This document shows, one piece after another, positions 50,132 through 59,557 of a DNA stretch of 64,000 nucleotides. The notes beneath the pieces were generated by a model. It was not told the DNA's origin. It did no database searches and worked only from the letters and a program-made list of their open reading frames with translations. The translations under genes were made by a program, and so were the position numbers. The stretch spans positions 1,116,001 through 1,180,000 of the forward strand of contig NZ_JAFBCQ010000001.1 of the NCBI RefSeq assembly GCF_016907815.1, read 5' to 3'. This stretch comes from Microbacterium aurum (lineage in GTDB: Bacteria; Actinomycetota; Actinomycetes; Actinomycetales; Microbacteriaceae). Each line of letters starts with the position of its first letter. Position 1 is the stretch's first letter.

Positions 50132-50587
50132 TTACGGGGTTGTCGCGCCGCCGGGGGCGTCCGCGCCGCGGAGCTTGCTCGTCAGGGCCTGCAGCTGTGC
50201 GAGCTCCGCGTCGGTGAGCACCGACATGCGTTCTGCGATCGAGCGACCGTGGGTCGTGGCGACCCGGCGGAAGGCGGCGAGCCCGGTGTCGGTCGCGCGG
50301 ACGATCGCGCCTCGGCCGTCCTGCGGGTCGGGCCACTTGCTGATGAGACCCCGTGCGACCATTCGGTCGACGAGCCGCGAGACGCTCGGCTGGCTGATGA
50401 GCATGTTGGCGGTCACGTCGCGCAGGCGCGCGGCGTGGTCGTCGCCCCGCGTCACCGTCAACAGGACGTCGTACTCGGCCTGCGTCAGATCGTCCTCGCA
50501 GAAGTCGCCGCTGATCTCGTGGAGCACCTCGTGCTGCGCGCGGAACAGGCTCTCCCACGCGGCGATGGCGAGGCGGCGGTCGGTCAT
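50132..50587 (-). CDS. MarR-family transcriptional regulator
   Basis: 151 residues from ATG 50587, with TACAGT seven bases upstream; the longer frame to 50659 is not needed. MarR winged helix: CEDDLTQAEYDVLLTVTRGD, LRDVTANMLISQPSVSRLVD, RMVARGLISKWPDPQDGRGA and TDTGLAAFRRVATTHGRSIA. Convergent with DUF2804 and divergent from DUF2207; it may regulate the latter. Confidence 0.9.
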   Translation of the reverse strand: MTDRRLAIAAWESLFRAQHEVLHEISGDFCEDDLTQAEYDVLLTVTRGDDHAARLRDVTANMLISQPSVSRLVDRMVARGLISKWPDPQDGRGAIVRATDTGLAAFRRVATTHGRSIAERMSVLTDAELAQLQALTSKLRGADAPGGATTP

Positions 50588-50673
50588 GGATGCCACTGTA
50601 GCCCCGCTGTCGTCCCCATCCGGACCGGCGCGACGGGCGGCACCCGGCCGGGCGCACACCTAGGGTGAAGCGC

Positions 50674-52518
50674 ATGAGGCGGGAGCGAATCGGGGCGGCG
50701 ATCGTATTCGGGCTGATGCTGGTGCTCCTCGCGGGCGCGCCGGCCGCGGCATCCGTCGTCACCGTGGCGGCCGCAGGCTCGGTCGTCGTGCCGGCCGCGG
50801 CATCCGTCGTCTCGGCCGACGTCGACGACTTCACGTTCGAATCGATGACGGCCGACTACACGCTCACCCGTGCCGATGACGGCACGAGCCGGCTCGAGGT
50901 CGTCGAGCGGATCGTCGCGGTGTTCCCGGAGACCGATCAGAACCGCGGCATCCGCCGGGCGATCCCCGACACCTACAAGGGTCAGCCGCTGCGGCCCGAG
51001 CTCGTGTCGGTGACCGACGGCGAGGGCGCGCCGCGGCCCGCGGAGGTCGAGGACGTCGACGGCGAGTTCTCGGTGGTCTCCCGCGCCGACGACTACCTGC
51101 ACGGGCCGCAGACCTTCGTCATCACCTACACGCTCGAGAACGTGATGTGGAACTTCCCCGACACCGGCCTGGAGTTCTCTTGGGATGTCAACGGTGTCGA
51201 CTGGGCGCAGCCGTTCGGAACGGTGACGGCGCGCCTGCACCTCGCTCCCGCTCTCGCCGCGCAGCTGACCGGGCGGATGGCGTGCTACCAGGGCGCGCAG
51301 GACGCCACCGACCCGTGCGCGTCGATCACCCAGACCCAGGATGCCGACGGCACCGCCGTCATCACCGCGCTCGCGACCGGCCTCCAGCCGTACCAGACCC
51401 TCACGATGGCGGTGGGGTTCGCGCCGGACACGTTCACGCTGTTCGACACCGGATACTTCGCCTCGCCGTTCGGATGGGTGCAGGCGCTCGCCGGACTGGG
51501 AGCGGTGGGGGCCGGCGTCGTCGCGGTTCGGGCGCGGCGGCGGCAGCTGGCCGACGAGCCGGGACGGCCGACGATCATCGCGGAGTACGAGCCGCCACGG
51601 GCGATCGACGCGCTGGAGAGCGCGGTGCTGCTCGGCCACACGACGAAGGCGATCCCGGCGGAGGTGCTGGAGCAGGCGGTCGCTGGCTCGATCCGGATCA
51701 TCGAGGGCGAGAAGGGAATGTGGGGCAAGGCGAAGCTCACGGCGGAGCTCGTGGACGCCTCCCGGGCAGACGGTGACGGGCGGATGCTGCTCGACGGACT
51801 CTTCCCGAAGGGCGTGCCGGGGGAGCAGTACACCTTCGGCACGCAGGACACCCGGCTGTCGAAGGTGGCGCAAGGGATTCTCGCGGCGGCGGCGACCGAG
51901 CTGCAGACGCGCGGGCTGCGGCGTCCCGTGCGGGCAGCGGTGCGGGTGTGGCCGATCACGATCGCCGTCGTGGCAGCGGCGGCAGCGGTGGCGCTCGGTT
52001 TCGTCGCGATCGGCGCGGGCACGAACGCCGTGGTGCCGCTCATCGTGATGGGGCTGTCGGTCGTGGTGGCGATCGCCGTGATCGGGATGTGTTCGCGAAA
52101 GCCGTTGACCGCGCGGGGTGCGGAGACGCGCGATCATCTGCTCGGGCTGAAGGAGTTCATCGCGTGGGCCGAAGCCGACCGCATCCGCATGCTGCAGTCG
52201 CCGTCGGGAGCGGAGCGGGTGCCGGTGGACGTCGACGACCCGCGGCAGAAGCTCGCGCTGTACGAGAAGCTGCTGCCGTACGCGGTGGTCTTCGGGCAGG
52301 AGAAGGAGTGGTCGCGGCAGCTCGCGGTGCTCTACACCGCGGTCGGCGCGACCGGCCCGTACTGGTATTACGGCACGGGCGCGTTCGACGCGTCGTCGTT
52401 CTCGTCGGGGATCGGGTCACTGTCGGCGGCGGCGTCATCGTCATCGTCGACGGGCGGGTCTTCGGGCGGCGGGTCGGCCGGTGGCGGCGGTGGCGGTGGT
52501 GGGGGCGGCGGGGTCTGA
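50674..52518 (+). CDS. DUF2207 membrane protein with Gly-rich tail
   Basis: 614 residues. ATG 50674 is preferred to GTG 50665 because TAGGGT (50661-50666) would overlap the latter; it lies seven bases before the former. Layout: signal (AIVFGLMLVLLAGAPAAASV), an extracellular DUF2207 domain with MTADYTLTRADDGTSRLEVV and NRGIRRAIPDTYKGQPLRPE, a membrane span near base 51480, a cytosolic domain, two more spans (VWPITIAVVAAAAAVALGFV), and an extended Ser then Gly tail (poly-Gly at the end). Role unknown; common in Gram-positive bacteria. Confidence 0.88.
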   Translation: MRRERIGAAIVFGLMLVLLAGAPAAASVVTVAAAGSVVVPAAASVVSADVDDFTFESMTADYTLTRADDGTSRLEVVERIVAVFPETDQNRGIRRAIPDTYKGQPLRPELVSVTDGEGAPRPAEVEDVDGEFSVVSRADDYLHGPQTFVITYTLENVMWNFPDTGLEFSWDVNGVDWAQPFGTVTARLHLAPALAAQLTGRMACYQGAQDATDPCASITQTQDADGTAVITALATGLQPYQTLTMAVGFAPDTFTLFDTGYFASPFGWVQALAGLGAVGAGVVAVRARRRQLADEPGRPTIIAEYEPPRAIDALESAVLLGHTTKAIPAEVLEQAVAGSIRIIEGEKGMWGKAKLTAELVDASRADGDGRMLLDGLFPKGVPGEQYTFGTQDTRLSKVAQGILAAAATELQTRGLRRPVRAAVRVWPITIAVVAAAAAVALGFVAIGAGTNAVVPLIVMGLSVVVAIAVIGMCSRKPLTARGAETRDHLLGLKEFIAWAEADRIRMLQSPSGAERVPVDVDDPRQKLALYEKLLPYAVVFGQEKEWSRQLAVLYTAVGATGPYWYYGTGAFDASSFSSGIGSLSAAASSSSSTGGSSGGGSAGGGGGGGGGGGV

Positions 52519-52526
52519 GGCCCCCT

Positions 52527-52604
52527 GGGTCGTTGAGCGAGGAGTGCCCCGGGTCAGCGACCACCCCGGTCGTTGAGCGAGGAGCGCAGCGACGAGACGA
52601 AACG
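52527..52604. repeat. Repeated intergenic motif
   Basis: GGTCGTTGAGCGAGGAG occurs twice (about 52528 and 52570); the second copy continues CGCAGCGACGAGACGAAACG, a phrase I recall as a frequent intergenic motif in actinobacteria. It may be a folded 3'-end element. Confidence 0.5.
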
Positions 52605-52616
52605 CCCCGAGCCCGC

Positions 52617-52937
52617 TCAGAGGTACTGACCCCCGGAGCCCTCCAGAATGCCCCGCAGCGTCTCGCGCGACACCTCGTCGCGCTCGCCGTCGACCCACTC
52701 GTGCAGCGTCAGCGGGAGCCCCAGCTCGTCGAGGTAGGCGATCGTCTTCTCGAGCCGGGGGACGACGTCGATGTGGTCGTTGCCGAACAGCGCCGCCGTG
52801 TAGACGGGTTCGTGGGCCAGGATGCTGCGGCGCAGCTCGCCCGAGGAACGCCCGGTGATGCGGTACAGCGCCTGCAGCACCACGCTTGGCAGGTCGGGGG
52901 CGTCGTTCAGGGTGACGGAGAGCGCGTTGTCGTGCAT
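52617..52937 (-). CDS. Hypothetical protein, 106 aa
   Basis: MHDNALSVTLNDAPDLPSVV, LQALYRITGRSSGELRRSIL, HEPVYTAALFGNDHIDVVPR and LEKTIAYLDELGLPLTLHEW. The arrangement of a helix with SGELRRSI and a strand-helix pair is reminiscent of ribosomal L7/L12-type C-terminal domains, which bind partners through a similar helix; this is a weak likeness. Starts 5 bases after the HNH gene stop on the same strand, so likely co-transcribed with it. Confidence 0.7.
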   Translation of the reverse strand: MHDNALSVTLNDAPDLPSVVLQALYRITGRSSGELRRSILAHEPVYTAALFGNDHIDVVPRLEKTIAYLDELGLPLTLHEWVDGERDEVSRETLRGILEGSGGQYL

Positions 52938-52941
52938 GCGT

Positions 52942-54285
52942 TCATTGTCTCCCGCGGCGTCGATCAGAACGGTGCCGGTGCGAAAGTGAGGGTGCGCGCA
53001 GGGCGATCGTCGTAGACCCGGCCGAGGGGCTGGTCCATTCGAGGATGCCGTCGGGACGCTGTCGGACGCGCCACGCGGAGTGGTGTTTGAGCAGGTGATG
53101 TCGTCGGCAGAAGTGGCCGAGGTTCCATACCGTGGTGGGTCCGTCGTGCGCGCGGGCGATCGTGTGGTCGACGTCGCACCGGTCGGTGGGTTGCCGGCAT
53201 CCGGGGAAACGGCAGTGTTCGTCGCGTGCTTTCAGCATCCGCCGCTGGGCTTCGCTGGGTCGGTAGCGGTCGACGAGCTGCAGGGCGCTGGTATCGGGGT
53301 CGGTGAACAGTCGATCCCAGCCGGGCGCGTCGGCGGCAAGGCACCGCGCGGTCGCGGCGCCGATCGGGCCGTAGCCGGAGAGGTGCGCGGGCTCGTCGTC
53401 GTCGCCGATCAGGGAGCGTACCGGGATGGTGACCTGGATGCGAGCGCGGACGGGAGAGGTGCTCTCGGGGGCGGCGGCAGGCTGACCGGTGAGCAGGAGG
53501 TCGCACGCGACATCGGCGCGGACCTGGTCGAGGGTCCGTCGGTCGGGCGTCGGCTCGGCCTCGAGCCCGTCGAGCTGGTCGCCGGTGTCGGGGTGCCGTT
53601 CGGCGTCGAGGATCGACGTGGCGAATTGGGTCGCCCGGTCGTAGATGCCGTGGATGAGGTGCGCGGGCCCGATGAGGCCGAGCTCCGCCATGCCGTCGTC
53701 GAGCGTGGTCGTCCACAGCCGACGCTCACGGCGCGCCGCGCGGTGGCGCTCGTCGAGCGGGAGCGGGTGGAACCGATCGGCGAGGCGACGTGCGGCGGGG
53801 CGCAGGCGACCCGGGGTCTCGGTCGCGGCGAGGGGGATGACGGCGGCTTCGTATGCGGCACGCGCGTCGTTGTCGGCGATGGGGAGGCCGGCGTCGGCGA
53901 TGACCGTGGCATGGGCCCGGCTGATCCGTCCGTCGCTGAGCGCCGCGAGCGTCGCGGGGAAGAGTTCGACGAGGATGGCGGCGTCGCTCATGCGCGTCTG
54001 GACGGTGCGGTCGGACTGGACGGTGGCGGCGCCGATCTCGGCGGCGATGGAGCGCAGTGGGATGTCGCCGGGACGGTCGGGGTGCGCGCTCGGCGCGTCC
54101 ATGCGCTCGAGGGCGAGGCCTTGGGCATCGCGGAGCAGCTCTGCCTCTTCAGCCTGAAGTCTCGCGATCTGGCGTCGCCGTTCGACGATGCCGTCGACGA
54201 GCGCGGTGAGGCGCGCGCGATACTGCGGCGTCTCGGGTTCGTCGAAGGCTTTCATACCTTCGATTCTGCCGAGGGGTTCCGACAT
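52942..54285 (-). CDS. DUF222/HNH endonuclease domain protein
   Basis: 447 residues from ATG 54285 (an ATG ten codons on is equally possible). The DUF222 region covers about 20-330 (LQAEEAELLRDAQGLALERM, AAILVELFPATLAALSDGRI, SRAHATVIADAGLPI). The C-terminal HNH motif is HCRFPGCRQPTDRCDVDHTI then NLGHFCRRHHLLKH, with zinc Cys pairs and the HH metal site. Such 13E12-type repeats are numerous in actinobacterial genomes and of unknown role. It borders the left end of the Tn7-like element. Confidence 0.9.
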   Translation of the reverse strand: MSEPLGRIEGMKAFDEPETPQYRARLTALVDGIVERRRQIARLQAEEAELLRDAQGLALERMDAPSAHPDRPGDIPLRSIAAEIGAATVQSDRTVQTRMSDAAILVELFPATLAALSDGRISRAHATVIADAGLPIADNDARAAYEAAVIPLAATETPGRLRPAARRLADRFHPLPLDERHRAARRERRLWTTTLDDGMAELGLIGPAHLIHGIYDRATQFATSILDAERHPDTGDQLDGLEAEPTPDRRTLDQVRADVACDLLLTGQPAAAPESTSPVRARIQVTIPVRSLIGDDDEPAHLSGYGPIGAATARCLAADAPGWDRLFTDPDTSALQLVDRYRPSEAQRRMLKARDEHCRFPGCRQPTDRCDVDHTIARAHDGPTTVWNLGHFCRRHHLLKHHSAWRVRQRPDGILEWTSPSAGSTTIALRAPSLSHRHRSDRRRGRQ

Positions 54286-54379
54286 TGGAGGCGGACGATT
54301 TCCCGGTCAAACGGGAAAACTGTGGATAACGCATCGAGACTGCCGGTTGGGGAGAGAGCGATGAAGCACGGGCAAGAGT

Positions 54380-54413
54380 AAGGGCCGGTCGGAGAGGCTT
54401 CCGACCGGCCCTT
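54380..54413. terminator. Orphan hairpin
   Basis: AAGGGCCGGTCGGA and TCCGACCGGCCCTT, a perfect 14-bp stem with a 6-base loop. No gene ends here on either strand, so the gene it served may have been displaced by the transposon or by a deletion. Confidence 0.5.
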
Positions 54414-54498
54414 GTCCCTTGCACCAAGAGTGTCCTGCAATCACATGTCGGTAGCTGCCACAGCAAAACAACTACCGTGCAAGCACTCTATAACGACC

Positions 54499-54534
54499 AG
54501 ATAACGGTCCACAAGACCTCGTCGTTATCTTTTT
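54499..54534 (+). terminator. Stem with T run
   Basis: AGATAACG (54499-54506) and CGTTATCT (54523-54530) followed by TTTT; an alternative stem ATAACGAC/GTCGTTAT overlaps it. AT-rich unlike the surroundings. Could terminate transcription into the transposon or form part of its target site. Confidence 0.45.
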
Positions 54535-54551
54535 GTGATTCATTTCCGCCG

Positions 54552-54638
54552 TGTCGTGTCTCACTCCAGTTGTCCGATTCTCACGGACCTGTCGAGTCGT
54601 CTCATTCCAGTTGTCGGATTCTCACTCCAGTTGTCGGG
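54552..54638 (+). repeat. Left end of the Tn7-like transposon with TnsB-type sites
   Basis: Three copies of TCAYTCCAGTTGTCSG occur at 54561, 54602 and 54623, two of them followed by ATTCTCAC. A TGTCGTGTC at 54552-54560 could be the terminal TGT. Repeated binding sites for the transposase just inside the end are typical of Tn7-like elements. No matching inverted copy was seen rightward in the window. Confidence 0.7.
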
Positions 54639-54754
54639 AGAGCGGCGCGCCGCGTAGCGCTGCTCCGAGGCGGGAGTAGCTTGCGGTTCAAGCCGGGAGG
54701 TTCCACAGGAGCGCTCTGATCGGGTGCGGGATTCTCCGGAAGGGAGAGTTCTCC

Positions 54755-55498
54755 GTGACCTTGACCCAAGACTGGCTCGCCGCGATCGACGGGACGAACG
54801 CACTCGCGGCCACGATCGAGTTCTCCAGACACGGCATCGTCCAGCACGCAGACCCCGTCGACGCGGCGCACGTGATGTTCGAGGATGCGGATCCTGTACG
54901 CGAGTTCCCGTCGTGGCCGGGTAAGCGCAACTTCGAGGGCAAGCTGTGGATGGCCTCGACGAGCCGGCACGTTCCGTTCGAGTCGTTCTGGGAACGCTCG
55001 TTCCTGACCACGCTGGACCGGACGGGGGATGTCGTCGGGGTGTCGAGCCAGCCGATGTGGATCCGCTGGCGGTCACCGAAGCGCTCCCACGCACCCGACT
55101 ACTTCGTGCGCCGCTCCGATGGGAGCGCGCTGCTCGTCGACGTGAAGCCGATCGAACTGATCAAGCCCGAGGACAGCATGAAGTTCGAACTCACCCGGCG
55201 CCTTGCCGCCGCACTGGGATGGTCCTATCTCGTCTTCGATCAGCTTCCCGGCGCCACCCAGGCGAACCTGCGCTTCCTGCTTCGGTACCGCGAGCCTGCG
55301 TGGCTGGAGGGCGTCGACATCGCCGCGCTCGGGCTCACCGGCCGGATGAGTCTGGGCTCGCTCGCGGCGGCCCTCAGTGGCGCCGCTCACTCCGGCGTCG
55401 GTGCCGCATATGCGCTCGTATGGAGCGGAGTTGCCGTGGCGGATCTACAGCGTCCCCTGTCGATGACGACCGTCGTCGACCTCGGAGCGGCATCATGA
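54755..55498 (+). CDS. tnsA: TnsA-like endonuclease
   Basis: 247 residues, GTG with AAGGGAGAG upstream. TnsA cuts the 5' ends of the element so that it moves by cut-and-paste. The restriction-enzyme-like core is HVPFESFWERSFLTTLDRTG (catalytic Glu at 76 or 80), RSHAPDYFVRRSDGS (D115) and ALLVDVKPIELI (K131), spaced as in Tn7 TnsA (E63, D114, Q130/K132). The C terminus is helical and may contact TnsC. It starts the five-gene operon. Confidence 0.85.
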   Translation: MTLTQDWLAAIDGTNALAATIEFSRHGIVQHADPVDAAHVMFEDADPVREFPSWPGKRNFEGKLWMASTSRHVPFESFWERSFLTTLDRTGDVVGVSSQPMWIRWRSPKRSHAPDYFVRRSDGSALLVDVKPIELIKPEDSMKFELTRRLAAALGWSYLVFDQLPGATQANLRFLLRYREPAWLEGVDIAALGLTGRMSLGSLAAALSGAAHSGVGAAYALVWSGVAVADLQRPLSMTTVVDLGAAS

Positions 55499-57513
55499 CC
55501 ATTCACCCGGGCGACATCATCCGGTGGCAGGGCGGAAGCCACCAGGTCGTCGCGATCCGACCCACCTACCTGACCCTGCGCGCCGTCGACGGCGACGGAT
55601 ACGACGTGGAGGTTCTCGCCGCCGATCTGCAACATGAGGCGGAACCTGCCGCACCGGCATCGCTCCGCTCACTGCTGGACCTGCGCAGCCTGCAAGACCT
55701 CGACGCGCGCGACCGCAAGATCGTCGACGTGTGGCTGGAGGAACTCGCCCGGTTCGACAAGCTCGTGGCGACAGGCGTGACCAAGCCCGCAGCGCGGCAG
55801 CAAGTCATCGACAGCGTCAACCGTCGTCTCGGAACCGACTACAGCCCCGTCAAGGTCTCGCGGCAACAACGCGCGCTCGAAGTGTTCGGGGTCAGCGGAC
55901 TTCTCGATCGACGTCGCCACGGTCTGGCCGACATACCCGGGCGCTCCTACGACGAGCGCCTCATCGACGCGATCCTGACTGTCCAGGCCGGCCAGGAGCG
56001 GAAATCCACGGGCACCGGGACGCGACTGATCTGGCTCGTCCGCAGAGAGCTGGACGACCGCTTCGGCGAGGGCGTCGTGCCGATGCCGAGCCGCGCAACG
56101 ATGTACCGGCTCCTGAACGAGCTCGATGCCGGCAAGCACACGCTGGGGACTGCCCGTGCCCGTCGCACGACGGCTAACCAACCGGATCACATGCACGGGG
56201 TCCGGTCGGGGGTGCGACCTGGTGAGCAGGTGCTCATAGACACGACGCCGATGGAGATCCTCGTCGAATGCGACGGTGAACCCGTCCGCCCCGATCTCAC
56301 CTTGTTGCTGTGCGAGGCATCCCGGTCGGTGCTCTCCGGCATCGTCACCGTCGGCTCCCGCAGCATCGACCTGGTGGTGGTCCTCGCCCGCGCTCTCGTG
56401 CCGTACGCGTCCCGCCCCGACGGGGTGCGCGCGAACCGCCGTCAGGTATCTGAGGCATGGACCGGCACAGACGGACTCGTCGTCGAACGGTTCGAGGCGA
56501 TGCGTGACGCGCAGCCGTACGTCTTCCCGGAGTCGATCACGACCGACCGTGGCGCGTCGTACGTGTCCCGGCACTTCTCGGATGCGTGCCGGACGTTGGG
56601 GATCTCACTCACCGTCAACGCCGAGTACTCGCCGACGCAGAAGGCGAAGATCGAGCGGATGTTCCGCACCATCAAGGACATGTTCACCCAGTACGCGATC
56701 GCGTTCCTCGGGCAGAGCACCGATATGCGCGGCGACGAGATCATTGCGACGAGTCAGCTGCTCACCCTCGAGCAGCTGCAGGAGCTGTTCGAAGACTGGG
56801 TTGCAGTGACCTGGCAGAACCGACCCCATAAGGCGCTGCGAGACCCCCGCAATCCTCGGCTGATGCTGACGCCGAACCAGATGGTCGCCGCGTACCGGGA
56901 GATCGCGCCAGAGTTGCAAGTCCCGCTGACGGCCGAGAAGTACATCGCGCTTCTCCCCACCGAGTGGCGGGTGATCAACCACTACGGCGTCGACATCGAC
57001 CTGCGCGTCTACGACTCCACAGAACTCGGCCCGCTGCGGAAGAAGCGGTCACCGCATCATCGGCAGCAGGGCAGGTGGCCGTTCCACGTCGACCCATACA
57101 ACCCGATGACGGTATGGCTGGAACTCGGCGACCAGTTCCTCCCGATGGACTGGCGATCTCCGTACAGCGGTGCTCCGATGGCCGACGAAGTGTGGCGGGT
57201 CGCCCGCGCACAAGCAGCCGCCCGCGGCGAGAGCGAGCCGAGCACCGACGACCTCAACGAAGTGATGCGCCGGTTCATGTACAAAGGCAACGTCCCTCCG
57301 ACGAAGCGGCAGAAGAAGCGTTCCGTAAGCGCACGGACGGACCCGCTGGCGATCACCCACCAACTCCCACACATCGCCCCCGGAGGTCCACCGCGCGGCG
57401 AGCTAACGGCTGCAGACGACGACGGCGACAAGGAACCCAATGCGGTCGCATCGAAGCCGGCGTGGCCGGTCGCCGCACCGTTCGGGATGACCCGGTCGCC
57501 GGATGAGGCATGA
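55495..57513 (+). CDS. tnsB: TnsB-like DDE transposase
   Basis: 672 residues. N-terminal DNA-binding segments (IHPGDIIRWQGGSHQVVAIR, then helix-turn-helix around VTKPAARQQVIDSVNRRLG) bind the end repeats. The Mu/rve catalytic core has D249 (QVLIDTTPMEI), D351 (ITTDRGASYVS) and E387 (QKAKIERMFRTIK): D-D then 35 residues to E. A Mu-type C-terminal barrel follows (LRVYDSTELGPLRKKR), then a linker that would bind TnsC. It catalyses the 3' end cleavage and strand transfer. Confidence 0.92.
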   Translation: MTIHPGDIIRWQGGSHQVVAIRPTYLTLRAVDGDGYDVEVLAADLQHEAEPAAPASLRSLLDLRSLQDLDARDRKIVDVWLEELARFDKLVATGVTKPAARQQVIDSVNRRLGTDYSPVKVSRQQRALEVFGVSGLLDRRRHGLADIPGRSYDERLIDAILTVQAGQERKSTGTGTRLIWLVRRELDDRFGEGVVPMPSRATMYRLLNELDAGKHTLGTARARRTTANQPDHMHGVRSGVRPGEQVLIDTTPMEILVECDGEPVRPDLTLLLCEASRSVLSGIVTVGSRSIDLVVVLARALVPYASRPDGVRANRRQVSEAWTGTDGLVVERFEAMRDAQPYVFPESITTDRGASYVSRHFSDACRTLGISLTVNAEYSPTQKAKIERMFRTIKDMFTQYAIAFLGQSTDMRGDEIIATSQLLTLEQLQELFEDWVAVTWQNRPHKALRDPRNPRLMLTPNQMVAAYREIAPELQVPLTAEKYIALLPTEWRVINHYGVDIDLRVYDSTELGPLRKKRSPHHRQQGRWPFHVDPYNPMTVWLELGDQFLPMDWRSPYSGAPMADEVWRVARAQAAARGESEPSTDDLNEVMRRFMYKGNVPPTKRQKKRSVSARTDPLAITHQLPHIAPGGPPRGELTAADDDGDKEPNAVASKPAWPVAAPFGMTRSPDEA

Positions 57514-58610
57514 GCGCGATGTTCGATGACCTGCTGGGAGACTTCGACTTCGACGCCCCGTCCACCGACTTCGACTACGCGACCAAGGAAGGGTGGCGCG
57601 AGTTCGTCGAGTTCGTCGCCCAACGGCCACTCTCGATAACCCTGGCCGAGTACGACGCGATGGACTCCTCGGAGCGTGCGCTATTCAACATCGCACGCGA
57701 AAGGTACATGACCCTCGGCGCCCGGGTCGCAACCCCATCGCTACGGCAGGTCGCGATCGCGATCCGCCACGCCATGACCGACAACCGCTCCCCGGACGCC
57801 AGCAGGTCCGGGGTGATCATCTCCGGCCGGCCAGGTCTCGGGAAGACCACCGCCGTCCAGGAGTTCGGGCGCGCATTCGAGCGAGCCCGACGGCAACGTG
57901 CCGGCAGCACGCCGCGCAACCTGATCCCCGTCGCCTATGTACCCGTACCCACGCACGCGACGGCGAAGACCATGATCACCAAGCTCGCCGACTTCTACGC
58001 CATCCCGTACTCCCGCAACGCGAACTACGAGATCCTCCTCAGCCGCGTGAGCCATGTGATGCGCGAATGCCGCACGGAACTCGTGATCATCGACGACATC
58101 CACCGGCTGGACCTGCACTACCGCGGCAACGAACAAGTCGCCGACGCGCTCAAGGAGCTGTCCGAACGGTGTCCCGGCACGATGGTCTACGCCGGGGTCG
58201 ACGTCGCCCGCAACGGCCTGTTCTGGGGCTCCCGCGGCGAGCAGATCATGGCCCGATTCGAGCTGGTCAAGTTCGACACCTACGGGACTGGCGAGACCGC
58301 TGATGCCGCGGTGTGGGGACGAATCCTCGTCGACCTCGAAGACTCACTGTGTCTGATCTCGCAACCTGACGCGGAGATCCTCACCGTCGCTGCCGAACTC
58401 CGCGACCTATCCCGCGGTTCCATCGGCCGCGTCGCCAGAGCCATCCGCCGCGGAGCGCGCCGCGCCATCGAGCAACACACCGAACGGCTCGACCTCGACG
58501 ACGTACTCACATCACTGGCGAAAATCCGTGAGGCAGAAGGGTGGATCGAGGAAGAAGAGAACCGGCCCTCACCACGGCCCAAACGAGGCCGGCCCGCTCG
58601 CGCGAAATGA
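57510..58610 (+). CDS. tnsC: TnsC/TniB-like AAA+ ATPase
   Basis: 366 residues. Walker A is ISGRPGLGKTTAVQEFG (K112), Walker B ELVIIDDIHRLD (D195/D196), followed by KELSERCPGTMVYAGVDVAR (sensor region). A lid helical domain and a basic tail (PSPRPKRGRPARAK) follow. It forms the filament that couples TniQ target recognition to TnsA/TnsB. Overlaps both neighbours. Confidence 0.9.
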   Translation: MSAMFDDLLGDFDFDAPSTDFDYATKEGWREFVEFVAQRPLSITLAEYDAMDSSERALFNIARERYMTLGARVATPSLRQVAIAIRHAMTDNRSPDASRSGVIISGRPGLGKTTAVQEFGRAFERARRQRAGSTPRNLIPVAYVPVPTHATAKTMITKLADFYAIPYSRNANYEILLSRVSHVMRECRTELVIIDDIHRLDLHYRGNEQVADALKELSERCPGTMVYAGVDVARNGLFWGSRGEQIMARFELVKFDTYGTGETADAAVWGRILVDLEDSLCLISQPDAEILTVAAELRDLSRGSIGRVARAIRRGARRAIEQHTERLDLDDVLTSLAKIREAEGWIEEEENRPSPRPKRGRPARAK

Positions 58611-59557
58611 TGAGGAAGCTCCCCGTGCTCATCGAACCGTTCGCGGGAGAAACCGTCGGTAGCGTCTTCCGCAGGCTCGCCACCCGCAACGCCGTGCCGG
58701 CAGGGGAACTGTGGACGACCATCCGTCACGAGCGCCCGCGGCTGCCTCTGCGTACAACACCGGAGCTGGTGCCGCGCCTGGTCGAACAACTCGCCGACCT
58801 CCCACCCGGGTTCTTCGACAGTCGACGCGCTGATCGTCTTTTTGTCCGCTGCGTCCACGTCAACTGGCGACACAGCAACTGCTCGATGTGCGCGCCTCTG
58901 CCGGCCCCGATCACGAGATGCAGGCGCTGTACCAACGGTGAACCCGTGGAAGTGCGAACGCGGGCCGGGGCGGTGTGTGCACGACACCGCCGATGGCACT
59001 ATGCGGGAGCAGACCGTGACCTCGCCCGCGCGGCCAACTTCTTTCGAGCCGAACGATGCCTCACAGGCACCCTCTGGGAACGCGGCATCGGCCCCGACAC
59101 CGGCGAACTGGAACTCGCCACAACCCTCATCCGCGCCACCGATCTCGGACAGGAGGACGAATCTCATCGAACGGCGCTTGCGCGCCACTATCCCGAAGCA
59201 GTGCGTCTCGTCGCACTGGCAACGGAGCCGTGGGCGGAGCGATTCCTCGCGAACACGAACGTCGGCCCCATCCAGGTCGCCGCACTCGTGGAAGCAGCCG
59301 TGAACGCGGTGACCGCAGGCACATCTCACGACATCGACGCGGTCCGCGCCTCGTTTCACGCCGAAGGCCGCGAAACGGTCATCGGCCTCGACTGGCCCAT
59401 GCGGCTCCGGCATGGCCGATCCCCGGGCCTGGACGACCTCGGTAGGAGAATCCTGACGTTCGCCCCGCGGGTCCGAGCCACACTCCTGCGCCACACCGAC
59501 GCCCGCAAGCCTCCCGCACGGCAACCGCGCCCCTCATCGAGGCATGCACAGGTGTGA
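58607..59557 (+). CDS. tniQ: TniQ family protein 1
   Basis: 316 residues starting with two Met codons. TniQ traits: LPVLIEPFAGETVGSVFRRL at the N terminus, zinc-finger Cys/His (CVHVNWRHSNCSMC, RCRRCTNGEP, VCARHRRWH), then a helical C-terminal region. TniQ proteins recognise the attachment site and recruit TnsC. It is shorter than TnsD, so it likely works with a partner; a second TniQ follows directly. Confidence 0.85.
   Translation: MMRKLPVLIEPFAGETVGSVFRRLATRNAVPAGELWTTIRHERPRLPLRTTPELVPRLVEQLADLPPGFFDSRRADRLFVRCVHVNWRHSNCSMCAPLPAPITRCRRCTNGEPVEVRTRAGAVCARHRRWHYAGADRDLARAANFFRAERCLTGTLWERGIGPDTGELELATTLIRATDLGQEDESHRTALARHYPEAVRLVALATEPWAERFLANTNVGPIQVAALVEAAVNAVTAGTSHDIDAVRASFHAEGRETVIGLDWPMRLRHGRSPGLDDLGRRILTFAPRVRATLLRHTDARKPPARQPRPSSRHAQV

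Larger units (their letters stand above)
54286..54551. other. Gene-free gap left of the Tn7-like element
   Basis: No convincing ORF. It holds an orphan hairpin (54380-54413), an inverted repeat CGGTAG/CTACCG (about 54453 and 54473), and a terminator-like stem with a T run (54499-54534). The last two structures lie just outside the transposon end and may belong to the target. Confidence 0.5.
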
